In this document: piece after piece, positions 16,455 through 26,700 of the stretch | Layout: every line of letters starts with the position of its first letter | Numbering within the stretch: the first letter of the stretch is position 1 | Assembly: GCA_028284485.1 (NCBI GenBank) | Contig: JANQRQ010000243.1 | Span: forward strand, 1-32,768 | Direction: 5' to 3' | Source: Planctomycetaceae bacterium | Lineage (GTDB): Bacteria; Planctomycetota; Planctomycetia; Planctomycetales; Planctomycetaceae | DNA: 32,768 nt | Notes under the pieces: generated by a model | Told to the model about the DNA's origin: nothing | The model's input: the letters and a program-made list of their open reading frames with translations, nothing else | The model's database searches: none | Program-made: the position numbers and the translations under genes

Positions 16455-18131
16455 TCAATGGTTAAAACGAAATTCCGATGAGGTCACAAGAGCCCAAACG
16501 AGATCTTGAATCGCTTGCGGCCGCTCCTCGGTCGAGAGATCCTTCAAAAATGCCGCGACTTCATCGGTTTCTTGTTCAGACGGCATTCGGTTGAGCGCCG
16601 AAACGAAAAGCTCCTCGGCAATCGATTTGGAATCGTCCGCTGCAATCGCCTGTAATCGATGCGCGAGATTTCCTTTCTTCGGACGCAACAACCCATGAAT
16701 CATGGAATCGTTTGAAAGAAACAGTACTTGATCGGCGGTGGTCACAAACCCCTCGGGGACTTCGCCTGCCCGGCCGCCGAACAGTTGCACAAATCGCTTT
16801 TCATAGCCGGACAGTTTCTTTTGCAAGCTTTCCTCATTCAGCTTGTTGCCGAGCGCCGACCGTTGCACGGCCGCTTCGCCGGTTGCTTCAACTATCGCCG
16901 ACGCGAACTGAGCCGGGGTGAGCGGTTTGAGAATCGCTTGGGTATAGAAACCATCGGTGTCGGGTGCCGCTGCATCCAGCTTATCAGCGGCAACACTCGA
17001 TCGCTGATACGTCTCGCTCAACGCCAGTTCCCGTAGAAACCATTTAATATCGTATCCATGCGCCATGAGCGCATCGGACAACAAATTCAATAACTGTGGA
17101 TGTGTCGGCGGGTTGTCGCTGTGGTCCTGATCGACCGGGTGCACCAGTCCCCGCCCCATCATCATTGCCCACAGTCGATTCGCGGCATTTCGACGGAACT
17201 GCACATTGTCTGAGGCGGTTACTGCCGCCGCGACTTGTGATCGGCGACTGAACTTGGGAATCGGCCGGACATTTTTCGCCGGCTTGACTTTGTATTCTTC
17301 TCCCTTTTTGAAGGCCGGCTCTGTAATCGGTTCGCCGTCGAATAATCGTGGTGGCGTCGATTGGGCACCGGGGGATGTTTTATCACGAATCTGAAAGACC
17401 GATTCGAATTCCACCTCGCCCTCGCCTTTTTCGGCGTAAATCGTTGTCTTCTTTTTGGCGTCGGTGAAAAGATAGCTACGCACAAAAAACGCAGAGAGGC
17501 CGTAGTAGTGGGCCTGTTTCCAATCGTCGACTTCGGGGTGGTTGTGACACTGCGCACACTCGAGATTGACGCCCAGAAAGACCCGGGCCACGTCGCGCGT
17601 GATCTCATCAACATCGCCAGCGCGATCCAAATAGAATCGCGCCGGGCCACGATGATCAGCATCCGACCCGTCACAAGTCAGAATCTCGGAAACGATTTCG
17701 TTCCAGGGTCGATTCTCGGCAAACGACGTTCGTAGAAATTTCTCCCACTCTGCGACCGAAACATTATTGCTCGACAAACGACGCATCAGCATCACATCAA
17801 ACAGGTGTTGCATGTGTCGCGCGTATTCCGGCGATTCCAATAGCCGGTCGATGACTTTTCGGCGTTTGTCCGGCGCGGGATCGGATAGGAACTCCCGGAC
17901 TTGCTCGACCGTCGGAATGGTTCCGGTCAGGTCGAGCGTTACACGTCGCAAGAATTCCGTGTCGGACGATTGGGGCGACGGTTCCACACCTTGCTCGGCC
18001 AACCGCTCGGCAATCAATCGGTCTATCGCCGAATGTAGCGGTTCCGCATCGGCTTTTGCCCATGACAGTGGGCTGGCAATGATGGCGGAGATAAGTATGA
18101 GTGGCTGAAATGACAGAATGCGTTTCTGCAT
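16455..18131 (-). CDS. DUF1549/DUF1553 domain-containing protein
   Basis: A 558-residue secreted protein when started at ATG 18131, which puts a signal peptide right at the N-terminus (ILSFQPLILISAIIASPLSWAKA region). ATG 18191 would add 20 residues without family likeness. The DUF1549 half has FLRRVTLDLTGTIPT, NRPWNEIVSEIL and a heme-type CAQCH at residues 192-196 followed by NHPEVDDW. The DUF1553 half has RRNAANRLWAMMMGRGLVHPVD, PTHPQLLNLLSDAL and LALSETYQRSS. The N-terminal cytochrome domain (PSD1) that many homologues carry is absent. It is the first gene of a DUF1549 > DUF1501 > WD40 unit. Function is unknown; the CxxCH suggests one covalent heme (inference). Confidence 0.92.
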   Translation of the reverse strand: MQKRILSFQPLILISAIIASPLSWAKADAEPLHSAIDRLIAERLAEQGVEPSPQSSDTEFLRRVTLDLTGTIPTVEQVREFLSDPAPDKRRKVIDRLLESPEYARHMQHLFDVMLMRRLSSNNVSVAEWEKFLRTSFAENRPWNEIVSEILTCDGSDADHRGPARFYLDRAGDVDEITRDVARVFLGVNLECAQCHNHPEVDDWKQAHYYGLSAFFVRSYLFTDAKKKTTIYAEKGEGEVEFESVFQIRDKTSPGAQSTPPRLFDGEPITEPAFKKGEEYKVKPAKNVRPIPKFSRRSQVAAAVTASDNVQFRRNAANRLWAMMMGRGLVHPVDQDHSDNPPTHPQLLNLLSDALMAHGYDIKWFLRELALSETYQRSSVAADKLDAAAPDTDGFYTQAILKPLTPAQFASAIVEATGEAAVQRSALGNKLNEESLQKKLSGYEKRFVQLFGGRAGEVPEGFVTTADQVLFLSNDSMIHGLLRPKKGNLAHRLQAIAADDSKSIAEELFVSALNRMPSEQETDEVAAFLKDLSTEERPQAIQDLVWALVTSSEFRFNH

Positions 18132-18230
18132 TGAGTCAAGCGACCTCACAATTGTGGTAGGAACCGGATAATGCAAACCCAGCGATTGCATTAAACCCGG
18201 CCAATTGTTGGGGGAACAACAGGAAGGAGT

Positions 18231-19958
18231 TTACTTATTCGTTATTTTGAGGGCCGACGCCGCTGCCGTCAAGTTGACATCGCTACTATGCGGTTTTACG
18301 GCAATGTCTTCAGACAAGCTCACATCAAAACAAGCCGCTTCCCGGTCATTGCGGACCAGCAGCAATCCATCGACCAGTACGGGATGATTCCAGGTTCTAT
18401 CGGTCAGCGCCTCAATCCGTGTCATCTCTCGAAAGGCATCGGGCGTTGCTTCGACCAACACCACATCGCCCGATTCCGCCTGAATAAGCAAAACGTCATC
18501 AACCAACAACAATTGACCGTAACCGAATCGGCCCCGTTTCCATTTTCGTTTCAACGTGGTCGCATCATGGCAGGCAAGAATGCCCTCATCCAAGCCGTAA
18601 ATGTAGCCGTCGCGATAAACGCCATCGTTGAACTTCAGCTTGAATTGACTCGTTGCCTCGACCGGCTCTTCGTCGACCGACCATGTTCCGCCAACGTGTT
18701 TGACTTCGAACAGCGCGCTCCCCTTGCCATATCCGGCGCTGACAAACATCAAACCGCTTGGCAGCAGAATCGTTTGGGCAGCGATGATCTGGTCGGAGTT
18801 CGTCCAGGGAAAGAACCACAGTTCATCCCCGGTTTCAATTTCGTGCCCGGCGACACCCTCTCCGCCGTACGTCACAACTTGTCGGATGCCATCGATGGTT
18901 TCCAGGCGCGGTGCACAATAGGCAGCGACGCGGTCACCGTTTTTCCACAGAATCTCACCGTTGTTCTTGTCGTAGGCGATAACGCCGGCGTCGTTGCCGC
19001 CACCAGGATTGACGACCACCTTGTCATCGAACACCAACGGCGAACCTGTCATACCCCAAGAGATGTTCAAAGCATCAGCGTCGTCAAGGATATTTCGCGA
19101 CCAGACAAGCTTACCGGTTGTTGCCTCTAAGCAATTGAGGATACCGGTTGCCCCCAAAGCGTAAACTCGCTGACCGGCAACAGTCGGAGTCGCACGTGGG
19201 CCATCGCCACCCAGGGTTTCGCTGAAACGCGCCTTATCGTTCCATACCCAACGCTGACGTCCCGTTTGTAACTCATAGCAGACAACAGCCTCATTCTCGC
19301 CACGCTGCTCCTGAGTAAACACCCAATCACCAACAACCGCGAATGAGGACCAGCCTAATCCGACTGGATGCCGCCACAGCTCTTTAGGCGGATTGTCGTC
19401 CCAATTGCGTCGCCACTCAGCCGACATCACAATTCCGTCGCGTCGCGGGCCTCGAAAACCGGGCCAATCCGCCTCGGTGATTTCAGGAAACTCGCTCGAA
19501 ATTGGTTCATCCGACATCAAACGATCTTGCTCTTCGAAGTAGGCAAGTGAGATCTCTTCCGCGGTTGGCGTCCATCGATTAACCAGAATGGGCAGCATTT
19601 CGCCTCGATATCCCACAACCCGGAACAGGCTGAAAAACAAAATCGTCAGAACGGCCAATACTCCGAGTCCGATCTTTTTTGCTCGACGCGATAACCCGGA
19701 AAAAAACAACCAAAAGACCAACAACATGAGAATGTCGAATGAGACGAAACCCATCGTCACCATGACGCGTGTCGTCGCGTCTTCCCTCATCAACCACCAT
19801 TGCGCCGCAAAGCTGACCACGGCGAAGGCCAATAAGAGCAAAAAGATCTTCCAGCGAAATCGCTGTTCAGGTCGCTGCGCAGGACCCGATTCATCCGGGC
19901 GAGCTTGAAGCTCTTCCAATCGCTCGGTCTGCCCAGCATCCGCATTTGACTCGCTCAT
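18231..19958 (-). CDS. PQQ-like beta-propeller membrane protein
   Basis: A 575-residue protein from ATG 19958, which has a GGGAAA site close upstream; the longer frame from 20015 adds 19 residues with no support. Three membrane segments lie at about 36-57, 65-88 and 95-114. The extracytoplasmic part begins with WPGFRGP (165-171), a signature of planctomycete PQQ-like repeat proteins, and goes on with BamB/PQQ-type blades such as GQRVYALGATGILNCLEATTGKLVW (first 20 residues: GQRVYALGATGILNCLEATT), IAYDKNNGEILW and CHDATTLKRKW. Most such proteins probably do not bind PQQ; the role is unknown. The gene ends 99 bases upstream of the DUF1549 gene on the same strand and could be read into that unit. 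Confidence 0.88.
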   Translation of the reverse strand: MSESNADAGQTERLEELQARPDESGPAQRPEQRFRWKIFLLLLAFAVVSFAAQWWLMREDATTRVMVTMGFVSFDILMLLVFWLFFSGLSRRAKKIGLGVLAVLTILFFSLFRVVGYRGEMLPILVNRWTPTAEEISLAYFEEQDRLMSDEPISSEFPEITEADWPGFRGPRRDGIVMSAEWRRNWDDNPPKELWRHPVGLGWSSFAVVGDWVFTQEQRGENEAVVCYELQTGRQRWVWNDKARFSETLGGDGPRATPTVAGQRVYALGATGILNCLEATTGKLVWSRNILDDADALNISWGMTGSPLVFDDKVVVNPGGGNDAGVIAYDKNNGEILWKNGDRVAAYCAPRLETIDGIRQVVTYGGEGVAGHEIETGDELWFFPWTNSDQIIAAQTILLPSGLMFVSAGYGKGSALFEVKHVGGTWSVDEEPVEATSQFKLKFNDGVYRDGYIYGLDEGILACHDATTLKRKWKRGRFGYGQLLLVDDVLLIQAESGDVVLVEATPDAFREMTRIEALTDRTWNHPVLVDGLLLVRNDREAACFDVSLSEDIAVKPHSSDVNLTAAASALKITNK

Positions 19959-20116
19959 ACGTTTCCCATCCCTGAGCTTCTCAACAAGTCGTTGCGGAAC
20001 GTTCTGTGGCAACAATCCGCAAACCAGATTCGCATTGGTCGATTGAAAAGAGCAATCGCCTGGAGTTCGTCAACAATCACAAGCCCTCGATCCCTACCCG
20101 TACACAAGGCACATCG

Positions 20117-21496
20117 CTATTTCCGCTTGGCAAGACGTTCCCCTGTTTGGCGATGGAATTCGTCCGGACGTCGCGACGGAGGAACCGAATCTCCCGTTTC
20201 GCGTTCCCAGTCGTCAAGGACCATTCGCATTTCTGCCAGGGATGACGCATAGGACGGCTCACTGGCCAGATTGTTCAATTCGTACGGATCATTCGTGAGA
20301 TCGTATAACTCTTCCTGCGGACGTGGAACTTGGAAACAGGTCGCCTGCTCGAGCGGCAACTCGCCCGCCGCGTGCAGCCGGATCATCTCCTGATAGGTAA
20401 TGCTTCGTACCGCATCGGCGGGGGGCGAACCGGAGACATCTGTGTAATAGTTCTTCATATAACTGAATTCTGCGTTGCGGGCGGATCGTCCATGATCGTC
20501 GAAGTCATGCCAGTTGTGCTCTGCAAATACGAAGTCGCGCACCGATGATTGCGGGTCGTCAAGCAACGGCTCGAAACTGACGCCTTGAAACGAGTCTCCG
20601 GGCTTCAATCCGGCCAATTGCAATATCGTCGGCGCCAAATCGATCGAGCTGACCATCGATTGGCAGGTCGTGCCGGGCGATACGCGCCCCGGCCAACGGA
20701 CGATCCAAGGCGTTTTGACACCGCTGTTGTACATGGTCGTTTTCGACCGCGGAAACGGACGGCCATTATCGCTGAGAAAAACGATCATCGTTTCGTTGGT
20801 CACGCCCTGCTCTTCCAACTCGTCGATGACGCGACCCACAACCGAATCAAGCCGACCGATTTCGTCATAGTAGAGGGCCAAATCTTTGCGGGTCAGGTCG
20901 TTGTCGGGCAGGAACGGCGGGACGATGACGTCTTCCGGCGAGTGAGGCCGTGGGATTGTATTTTCTTCATAAGGCCGGTGCGGATCGGAAAACGCAAACC
21001 ACATGAAGAATGGTCTATCGCGCGGCCGATTCTGGAGTGTCGACACCCACATGTTCATCTTCTGATGAACCGTGCTGAATTTGGGAATCGTCGCCTCCCC
21101 CAAGTGCCATTTGCCCGCCGACGCTGTGTAGTAACCGGCTTTCGTCAACGACTCCACAAACGTGGTTTGCTCACCAGGCAGCGGCATGTGCAACTGGTGT
21201 GCCCCAGTGTTGTGGGGGTAGCGGCCTGTGATAATGCTCGATCGGCTCGGGCTGCAAGAACTGCACGTCAAATAGGCATTATCGAATCGCATGCCTTCGC
21301 GCGCAAGTCGATCGATGGACGGTGTGCGAATGCGTGGATGGCCATATGCCCCGCAATCATTCCAAGCCATGTCATCGGCGATAAACACAATGAAGTTTGG
21401 GCGACTTGATTGGGCTTGAGCCGTTGCAGCGGTCATGGCATTTGTCGCCATAACACCAATAAGCAATGCCACAAAATACTGCCCACATTTACTCAT
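20117..21496 (-). CDS. Sulfatase, secreted, SGSH-like
   Basis: A 459-residue type I sulfatase. It has a signal peptide (residues ~1-29, ending ATAQAQ). The metal-binding pair DD is at 41-42 in NFIVFIADDMAWND. The catalytic signature CSPSRSSIITG has C81, the residue that becomes formylglycine, and R85. Further motifs are GKWHLGE, DPHRPYEE and FLSDNGRPFPRSKTTMYNSG. The order of segments resembles N-sulfoglucosamine sulfohydrolase (heparan N-sulfatase) relatives, so the substrate may be a sulfated glycan, but this is inference. ATG 21496 is chosen over GTG 21505 because a GGGGAG site is eight bases upstream. A formylglycine-generating enzyme is not in the window. Confidence 0.93.
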   Translation of the reverse strand: MSKCGQYFVALLIGVMATNAMTAATAQAQSSRPNFIVFIADDMAWNDCGAYGHPRIRTPSIDRLAREGMRFDNAYLTCSSCSPSRSSIITGRYPHNTGAHQLHMPLPGEQTTFVESLTKAGYYTASAGKWHLGEATIPKFSTVHQKMNMWVSTLQNRPRDRPFFMWFAFSDPHRPYEENTIPRPHSPEDVIVPPFLPDNDLTRKDLALYYDEIGRLDSVVGRVIDELEEQGVTNETMIVFLSDNGRPFPRSKTTMYNSGVKTPWIVRWPGRVSPGTTCQSMVSSIDLAPTILQLAGLKPGDSFQGVSFEPLLDDPQSSVRDFVFAEHNWHDFDDHGRSARNAEFSYMKNYYTDVSGSPPADAVRSITYQEMIRLHAAGELPLEQATCFQVPRPQEELYDLTNDPYELNNLASEPSYASSLAEMRMVLDDWERETGDSVPPSRRPDEFHRQTGERLAKRK

Positions 21497-21710
21497 GTTT
21501 CTCACTCCCCGTTGTTCTCAATGGCTGGCGTTCGCGCAGGGTCCCGTGTCAGCGCCATGCATTACTTTCGCAGACTTAAATAATCGCGATCGACTGGGCA
21601 CGACGCAACCGCCCCGCAGAGAATCACTCTGAATTTGAACGGGGACTTCGAACCGGCACGGAAATCCCGCTTAGGACTTGCCGATTTCGATACTTCGGAG
21701 CTTTTGGGGC

Positions 21711-22196
21711 TTAGTCATAGAAGCGAGATCGCTCTTCGGGCGTTGGCATGCGGCAGGTCTCTTTCTTGCCGAACAAGCGATACCGGCTGACTGCCACCAT
21801 TTTGTAGCCTAAATCGCGCAGCGGTAACGGAATGAGCCACAACAATGTGCCACAGAATTTCCATATCGAGCCCAAACCCCACAAGATACGGACCACCGCC
21901 GCCGATCGACGAAATGTTCCCGATGGCCCCGAATAAACGATCGAGGCGAGCGACTCGGTATCCTGTCGCGTCAACTGTTGCGCGGCCAGTTCTCCCTGCA
22001 GGGGCGCGAATCGAAAAACGGCGTTTCGATCGTGCTTCAGCACGAAATCGACCGTGTGATTACATAGCCCACAGACGCCGTCAAAAAAGACGATCGGATG
22101 CGTGGAATCCGTACTGGGCGTACCTGGTGCTGCAGGTTCGTCACCCGGTGAATCGGCAGAAATCGTCGGTGATTCCCGATCGGTCTCGATGGTCAT
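21711..22196 (-). CDS. DCC-family (DUF393) thiol-disulfide oxidoreductase-like protein
   Basis: A protein of 161 residues if started at ATG 22196. The signature IVFFDGVCGLCN (residues 35-46, CGLC = 42-45) is the DCC motif; RFAPLQGE and the C-terminal YRLFGKKETCRMPTPEERSRF also match the family. An N-terminal segment of ~33 Ser/Pro/Asp residues before it is likely disordered. GTG 22211 is a possible alternative start, with no clear ribosome site for either. The family has a thioredoxin-like fold and a CxxC pair, but its physiological substrate is unknown. The gene is transcribed away from the vWA gene at 22569. Confidence 0.88.
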   Translation of the reverse strand: MTIETDRESPTISADSPGDEPAAPGTPSTDSTHPIVFFDGVCGLCNHTVDFVLKHDRNAVFRFAPLQGELAAQQLTRQDTESLASIVYSGPSGTFRRSAAVVRILWGLGSIWKFCGTLLWLIPLPLRDLGYKMVAVSRYRLFGKKETCRMPTPEERSRFYD

Positions 22197-22568
22197 TCTC
22201 CCAAATCTCACAAACCACGGTACAGTAGCAGGTTGCCGTTCATGCCACGCTATTCCTGCCGAATACCTAACCGCAAGATCGATCTCCGATTAACAACTCG
22301 GAACTCGTTCTGTCAATTCGGTGACTGCGTCATAACCGGCTCAGCCGCCACAACCGGCCAAATCTGGTTTTGCCCTACCCTAACTTACGTGGTAGTCTGG
22401 AGGTACAAGTTCGTTGCACACGTAGGTTTCAGAACACCAAATTCGTCCAATTACAATTATTGTATCACACGGACGACCGGCAACCGAGTTGTCTCTCCAG
22501 GCTTCATTGCGAGACTTGGTATCTTGCCCCATTCTGCCCAGCAAATCCCCGCTCACTTTATCCGGCGC
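22197..22568. other. Divergent intergenic region (372 bp)
   Basis: It lies between the minus-strand DCC gene and the plus-strand vWA gene. The open frame that runs through it in phase with the vWA gene (from 22233) has no family likeness and no ribosome site, so I regard it as upstream non-coding DNA. No repeats or RNA genes are evident. It should contain promoters for both genes, but I see none convincingly. Confidence 0.45.
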
Positions 22569-23585
22569 ATGCCGACGTCGCGATCATTCGCCGCGTGGTT
22601 CGTCTCGGTCGTCGTGCACGTGGGTCTGCTGCTGGCCGTCGGCCTCATTTGGACAAACACCCTGAGGTACGGAAACTCAGAGCGGCTCGACAGTCATTGG
22701 AATGTTTTACAAACCGATGCCGTTGAAACGATCGAACCGGAAGCGGTCGTCCAAATCGACGAAGAGGTCGAAACTCAAGACGATCAGACAACGAATCTGC
22801 AGGATACGGGTGGTGTCGGGTTCAAGTTCCGCGATCCGAACCTGGCTTCGCCTCAGGTCGCCATGTCCTGGTTCCCACAGAATCAAACCATCGGTGAACT
22901 GGCTGAAGTCGTCGCTCCCGCAGCAGGGACTGGTGATCTGGGCTCCGCGGGAAATGCTGCTAGCGGGCCGGGCGGTTTCTTCGGTTCGGCCCCGGTCGGA
23001 CGACGCTTCGTCTATGTCGTCGATTGTTCGAGAAGTATGAACCATCCTCACAACAGCGAGGGAAAAACACGCTTCGGCCGTTTGAAGATTGAACTCGTCA
23101 AATCGATTAGCAGTATGGATTCGACGATGGAGTTCTTCATTATCTTTTTCAACGAAGAAGCCATTCCCATGCCGGCCCGAACGCTTCAACCGGCCTGGCC
23201 GAACGCGAAAAAACGGTACCTTTACTGGATGCAATCGATCCGCGCGGATGGAAAAACCGATCCGACGGATGCGGTTAAACTCGCGCATCGTTTGAATCCG
23301 GACGTGATCTACTTCTTGACGGACGGTAGCTTCAAGCACAAAGCCGAATTGGAACTACTGAATATCAAGCCTTCTCATACGGTTATGCACACACTGTCGT
23401 TCGCCGGAGAAATCTCTGAAGAGATGCGGCCCGGATATGAACGATTGGTGGCAGGCGACTATCGCGGCGCCCGACGAATGCTCAACGACAAGGAATTGCG
23501 AATCGCCCAAGGCTACCTGCGTTCGCAAAAAACGCTGGCTCAACTCGCCGAGCGTCATCGCGGCGAGTTCCGCATGATTCCATGA
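22569..23585 (+). CDS. Membrane-anchored von Willebrand factor A domain protein
   Basis: A 338-residue protein. ATG 22569 is chosen because it directly precedes a membrane segment (residues ~8-29, FAAWFVSVVVHVGLLLAVGL); the frame is open 112 codons further upstream without likeness to anything. A Glu/Asp/Gln-rich linker and a Gly/Ala-rich stretch lead to the vWA domain (~145-285), whose MIDAS motif DCSRS begins at D152, with LTDGSF later. The C-terminus (~290-338) is helical and basic. Planctomycetes have many proteins of this layout; they may bind proteins or metals at the cell surface. No specific role can be assigned. Confidence 0.85.
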   Translation: MPTSRSFAAWFVSVVVHVGLLLAVGLIWTNTLRYGNSERLDSHWNVLQTDAVETIEPEAVVQIDEEVETQDDQTTNLQDTGGVGFKFRDPNLASPQVAMSWFPQNQTIGELAEVVAPAAGTGDLGSAGNAASGPGGFFGSAPVGRRFVYVVDCSRSMNHPHNSEGKTRFGRLKIELVKSISSMDSTMEFFIIFFNEEAIPMPARTLQPAWPNAKKRYLYWMQSIRADGKTDPTDAVKLAHRLNPDVIYFLTDGSFKHKAELELLNIKPSHTVMHTLSFAGEISEEMRPGYERLVAGDYRGARRMLNDKELRIAQGYLRSQKTLAQLAERHRGEFRMIP

Positions 23586-23791
23586 TGCGATGTGAAGCAT
23601 ATCGGATGCTCAGTTCGACATCTTGCAGTGTCGGCGACTTCGATCTCGCGTAACCGAATGTCTCATCGCATCTCGGACGTGAGCAATTCCCAGTTTCCGT
23701 CTTGCCAAATCCGGGGCGCGCGACGTACAGTCACGTCGTCGAACGATTCGACAGTTTTCGAGATTGATTCTCCGCGCCGCCGCACCTGAAT

Positions 23792-26700
23792 ATGTCCATG
23801 GACGCGACTCCACCTGAAGATCGCCAACGTTCACTCCGCTCGCCGACTTTCTTGGCGTTTCTCGTCACACAGTTCCTCGGCGCGCTGAACGACAACATGT
23901 TCCGCTGGCTCGCCATTCCCATTGCACGCGATCACTTTCCGAAAGAAAACGAATCATACGTGCTCGGTGCGGGGCTCGCGTGCATCGTCGTGCCGTTCAT
24001 CCTGCTGGCCAGCTACGCAGGTTTCCTCGCAGACCGTTTTAGCAAACGCACGGTAATCGTCGGCTGCAAGATTGCGGAAATCGCAATCATGTTGGTCGGC
24101 GCGCTGGTTCTCGGAAGCGGCCAAGTCTATTTGTTATTCGGCGTCGTGTTAATGATGGGTTCGCAAAGTGCATTGTTCGGACCTTCCAAACTCGGAATCA
24201 TTCCTGAAGTCGTCCCACGCAAAAGCATATCGTCCGCCAACGGCTTTGTCGGACTAACGACGATCATCGCCATTGTGATCGGCAGCATCGCAGGTGGTTA
24301 CCTGTACGAACTGACCGACCACGGCCAATCTCGCATCTGGATCGCTGGCCTGGCTGGCGTGGGAGTGGCCACGTGCGGATGGCTCGTGAGCATGTTGATC
24401 CATCGCTTGCCGGCCGCTGATCCGCAGCGCAAGTTTCCGATCAACCCGGCCGCCGAAACGATTCGCGATTTGCGTTTGCTCGGGAAGGATCGGGGCATCT
24501 TGCGCGTGGCATTGGGGATTGCTTTCTTTTGGTCGCTTGCCTCGATGGCACAAATCAATATCGATACGTACGTTCTCAATCTGCTCTCACTGGAACAAAA
24601 AAATGTCGGACAGTTTCTCGCCGTCCTGACGATTGGTGTCGGCTGCGGCAATATTTTGGCCGGTTGGCTCTCGGCCGGAAAAGTTGAGCTGGGGTTAGTA
24701 CCACTCGGTGCTTTGGCCATCGCGATCAGTGCAGTTGTCCTTTCGACAACTTTCACGTCTTACTATGCGACCGCCCTGTTTCTATTCCTCCTCGGTTTGG
24801 GAGGCGGGTTATTTTTGGTTCCGTTGCAGGCCTATCTACAACGATACGGTCACCCCAAATCGCTCGGCTCATTGCTGGCAGCTTCGAACTTTTTGACGTT
24901 TTCCGGCATGCTGTGCGTAGCCGGCCTGTTCCCGATCCTGCAAGGCGAGTTCAACCTCGATGCCGGGCAGGTGTTTCTCGTTGCAGGTCTCGGAACGTTG
25001 CCGGTTGCTGCCTACGCATTTTTGCTGCTTCCTAGCGCAACCATGCGCTTCGTTGTGTGGCTGATGAGCCACACGGTGTATCGAGTTCGAGTCAGCGGCC
25101 GCGACAATATTCCCGAAGAAGGGGGTGCGCTACTCGTTGCCAACCATATTTCCTGGATTGACGGCATTCTGCTGCTGCTGGCTTCTTCCCGCCCGATTCG
25201 CATGGTTGCCTACGCCGACTATGTGCACGTACCCGGTTTGAACTGGTTCGCCGACAAGTTTGGAGTCATTCCAATCAAGTCGGAATCTGGTCCGAAATCA
25301 ATCCTGCGATCGTTAAAGACCGCCCGCCAAGCCGTACTCGATGGCCACTTGGTTTGCATCTTTGCCGAAGGCCAAATCAGCCGCACGGGACAATTGCTGC
25401 CGTTTCAGCGCGGTATGATGCGAATCATTCAAGGAACCGATGCCCCGGTCATTCCGGTCTTCCTTGATGGATTGTGGGGAAGTATCTTTAGCTATTCGGG
25501 TGGCAAGGTGCTGTGGAAACGACCGAAGCGCTGGCCCTACCCTGTGGACATTCGGTTCGGGCAGCACATGGTCAGTCCGGATGATGTCGACGACGTACGA
25601 AACGCGGTCGAAGAACTGGGAGTTGAAGCCGTGACAAATCGCAAACAACAGGAAATGGTTCCGATCCGGAAATTCTTGCGGCAGTGCAAATCAGCCCGCT
25701 TTCGATCGAAAGTGGCCGACTCCACCGGAGCAGAATTGACAGGCGGCAAGCTGCTCGCCGGAACGATGGTCGTTTACGATTTGCTCAAGAAACATGTCCT
25801 CGATGAAAACGATCGCATGGTCGGCATTTTGCTGCCACCTTCGGTGGGTGGCTTCGTTGCCAATTCCGCGGTTTCTCTTTCAGGGCGTGTTGCCGTCAAT
25901 TTGAACTACACACTTTCAAATGACGATGTGAATTACTGTTTGAAGAAGTGCAACATTCGCCAAGTGCTGACCAGCCGAAAATTCCTGGACAAACGGCCCT
26001 TCGACCTCGATGCCGAATTTGTCTTCTTGGAAGACCTGCGTCCCAAAGCGACCGGCCTGCAAAAACTAACCGCGGCTTTCAAGGCGTTTGTGGTTCCAGC
26101 TTTTATATTGGACGCGTTGTATGGCTTGAATCAGATCCCGCAGGACGATTTGTTGACGATCATCTTCACATCGGGTTCCACCGGTTCCCCGAAGGGCGTC
26201 ATGCTGTCGAACTACAATATCACGTCGAATATCCGCGCGGTGGACGATCTGTTTAATATCAAAGAAACCGATGTGTTACTGGGCGTGCTGCCATTCTTCC
26301 ATTCGTTCGGTTACACAGTCACTTTGTGGCTGACAGGTACATTACCAGTTAAGACCGTCTACCACTTCAATCCACTCGATGGTCGATTGATCGGCAAACT
26401 GTGTGGCCAACATGGCACGACGATTTTGGTCGCCACGCCGACATTTTTGCGGACGTACCTCAAGCGTTGCTCACAGGAACAAATGCAGCACCTCGACCTC
26501 GTCGCGGTCGGTGCCGAAAAAATGCCTGTCGATCTGGCCAACGCTTTTGAAGAGAAGTTCGGCATCGCACCAATCGAAGGCTACGGCACGACCGAACTTT
26601 CCCCTGTTGCCGCCTTCAATGTTCCGCTCAATCGCTGTGGCAACCCTGAACAGAGCGGAGTGAAGATGGGAACGGTCGGCCGCGTCATGCCCGGCACGAT

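Noticed and set aside
18288..19130. 280-codon plus-strand frame in the PQQ-like gene
   Set aside because: Antisense shadow of the propeller gene, with no motif and no ribosome site.
20549..21409. 286-codon plus-strand frame inside the sulfatase gene
   Set aside because: It is antisense to the sulfatase, whose frame has full catalytic motifs; the shadow is Arg/His-rich with no family pattern.
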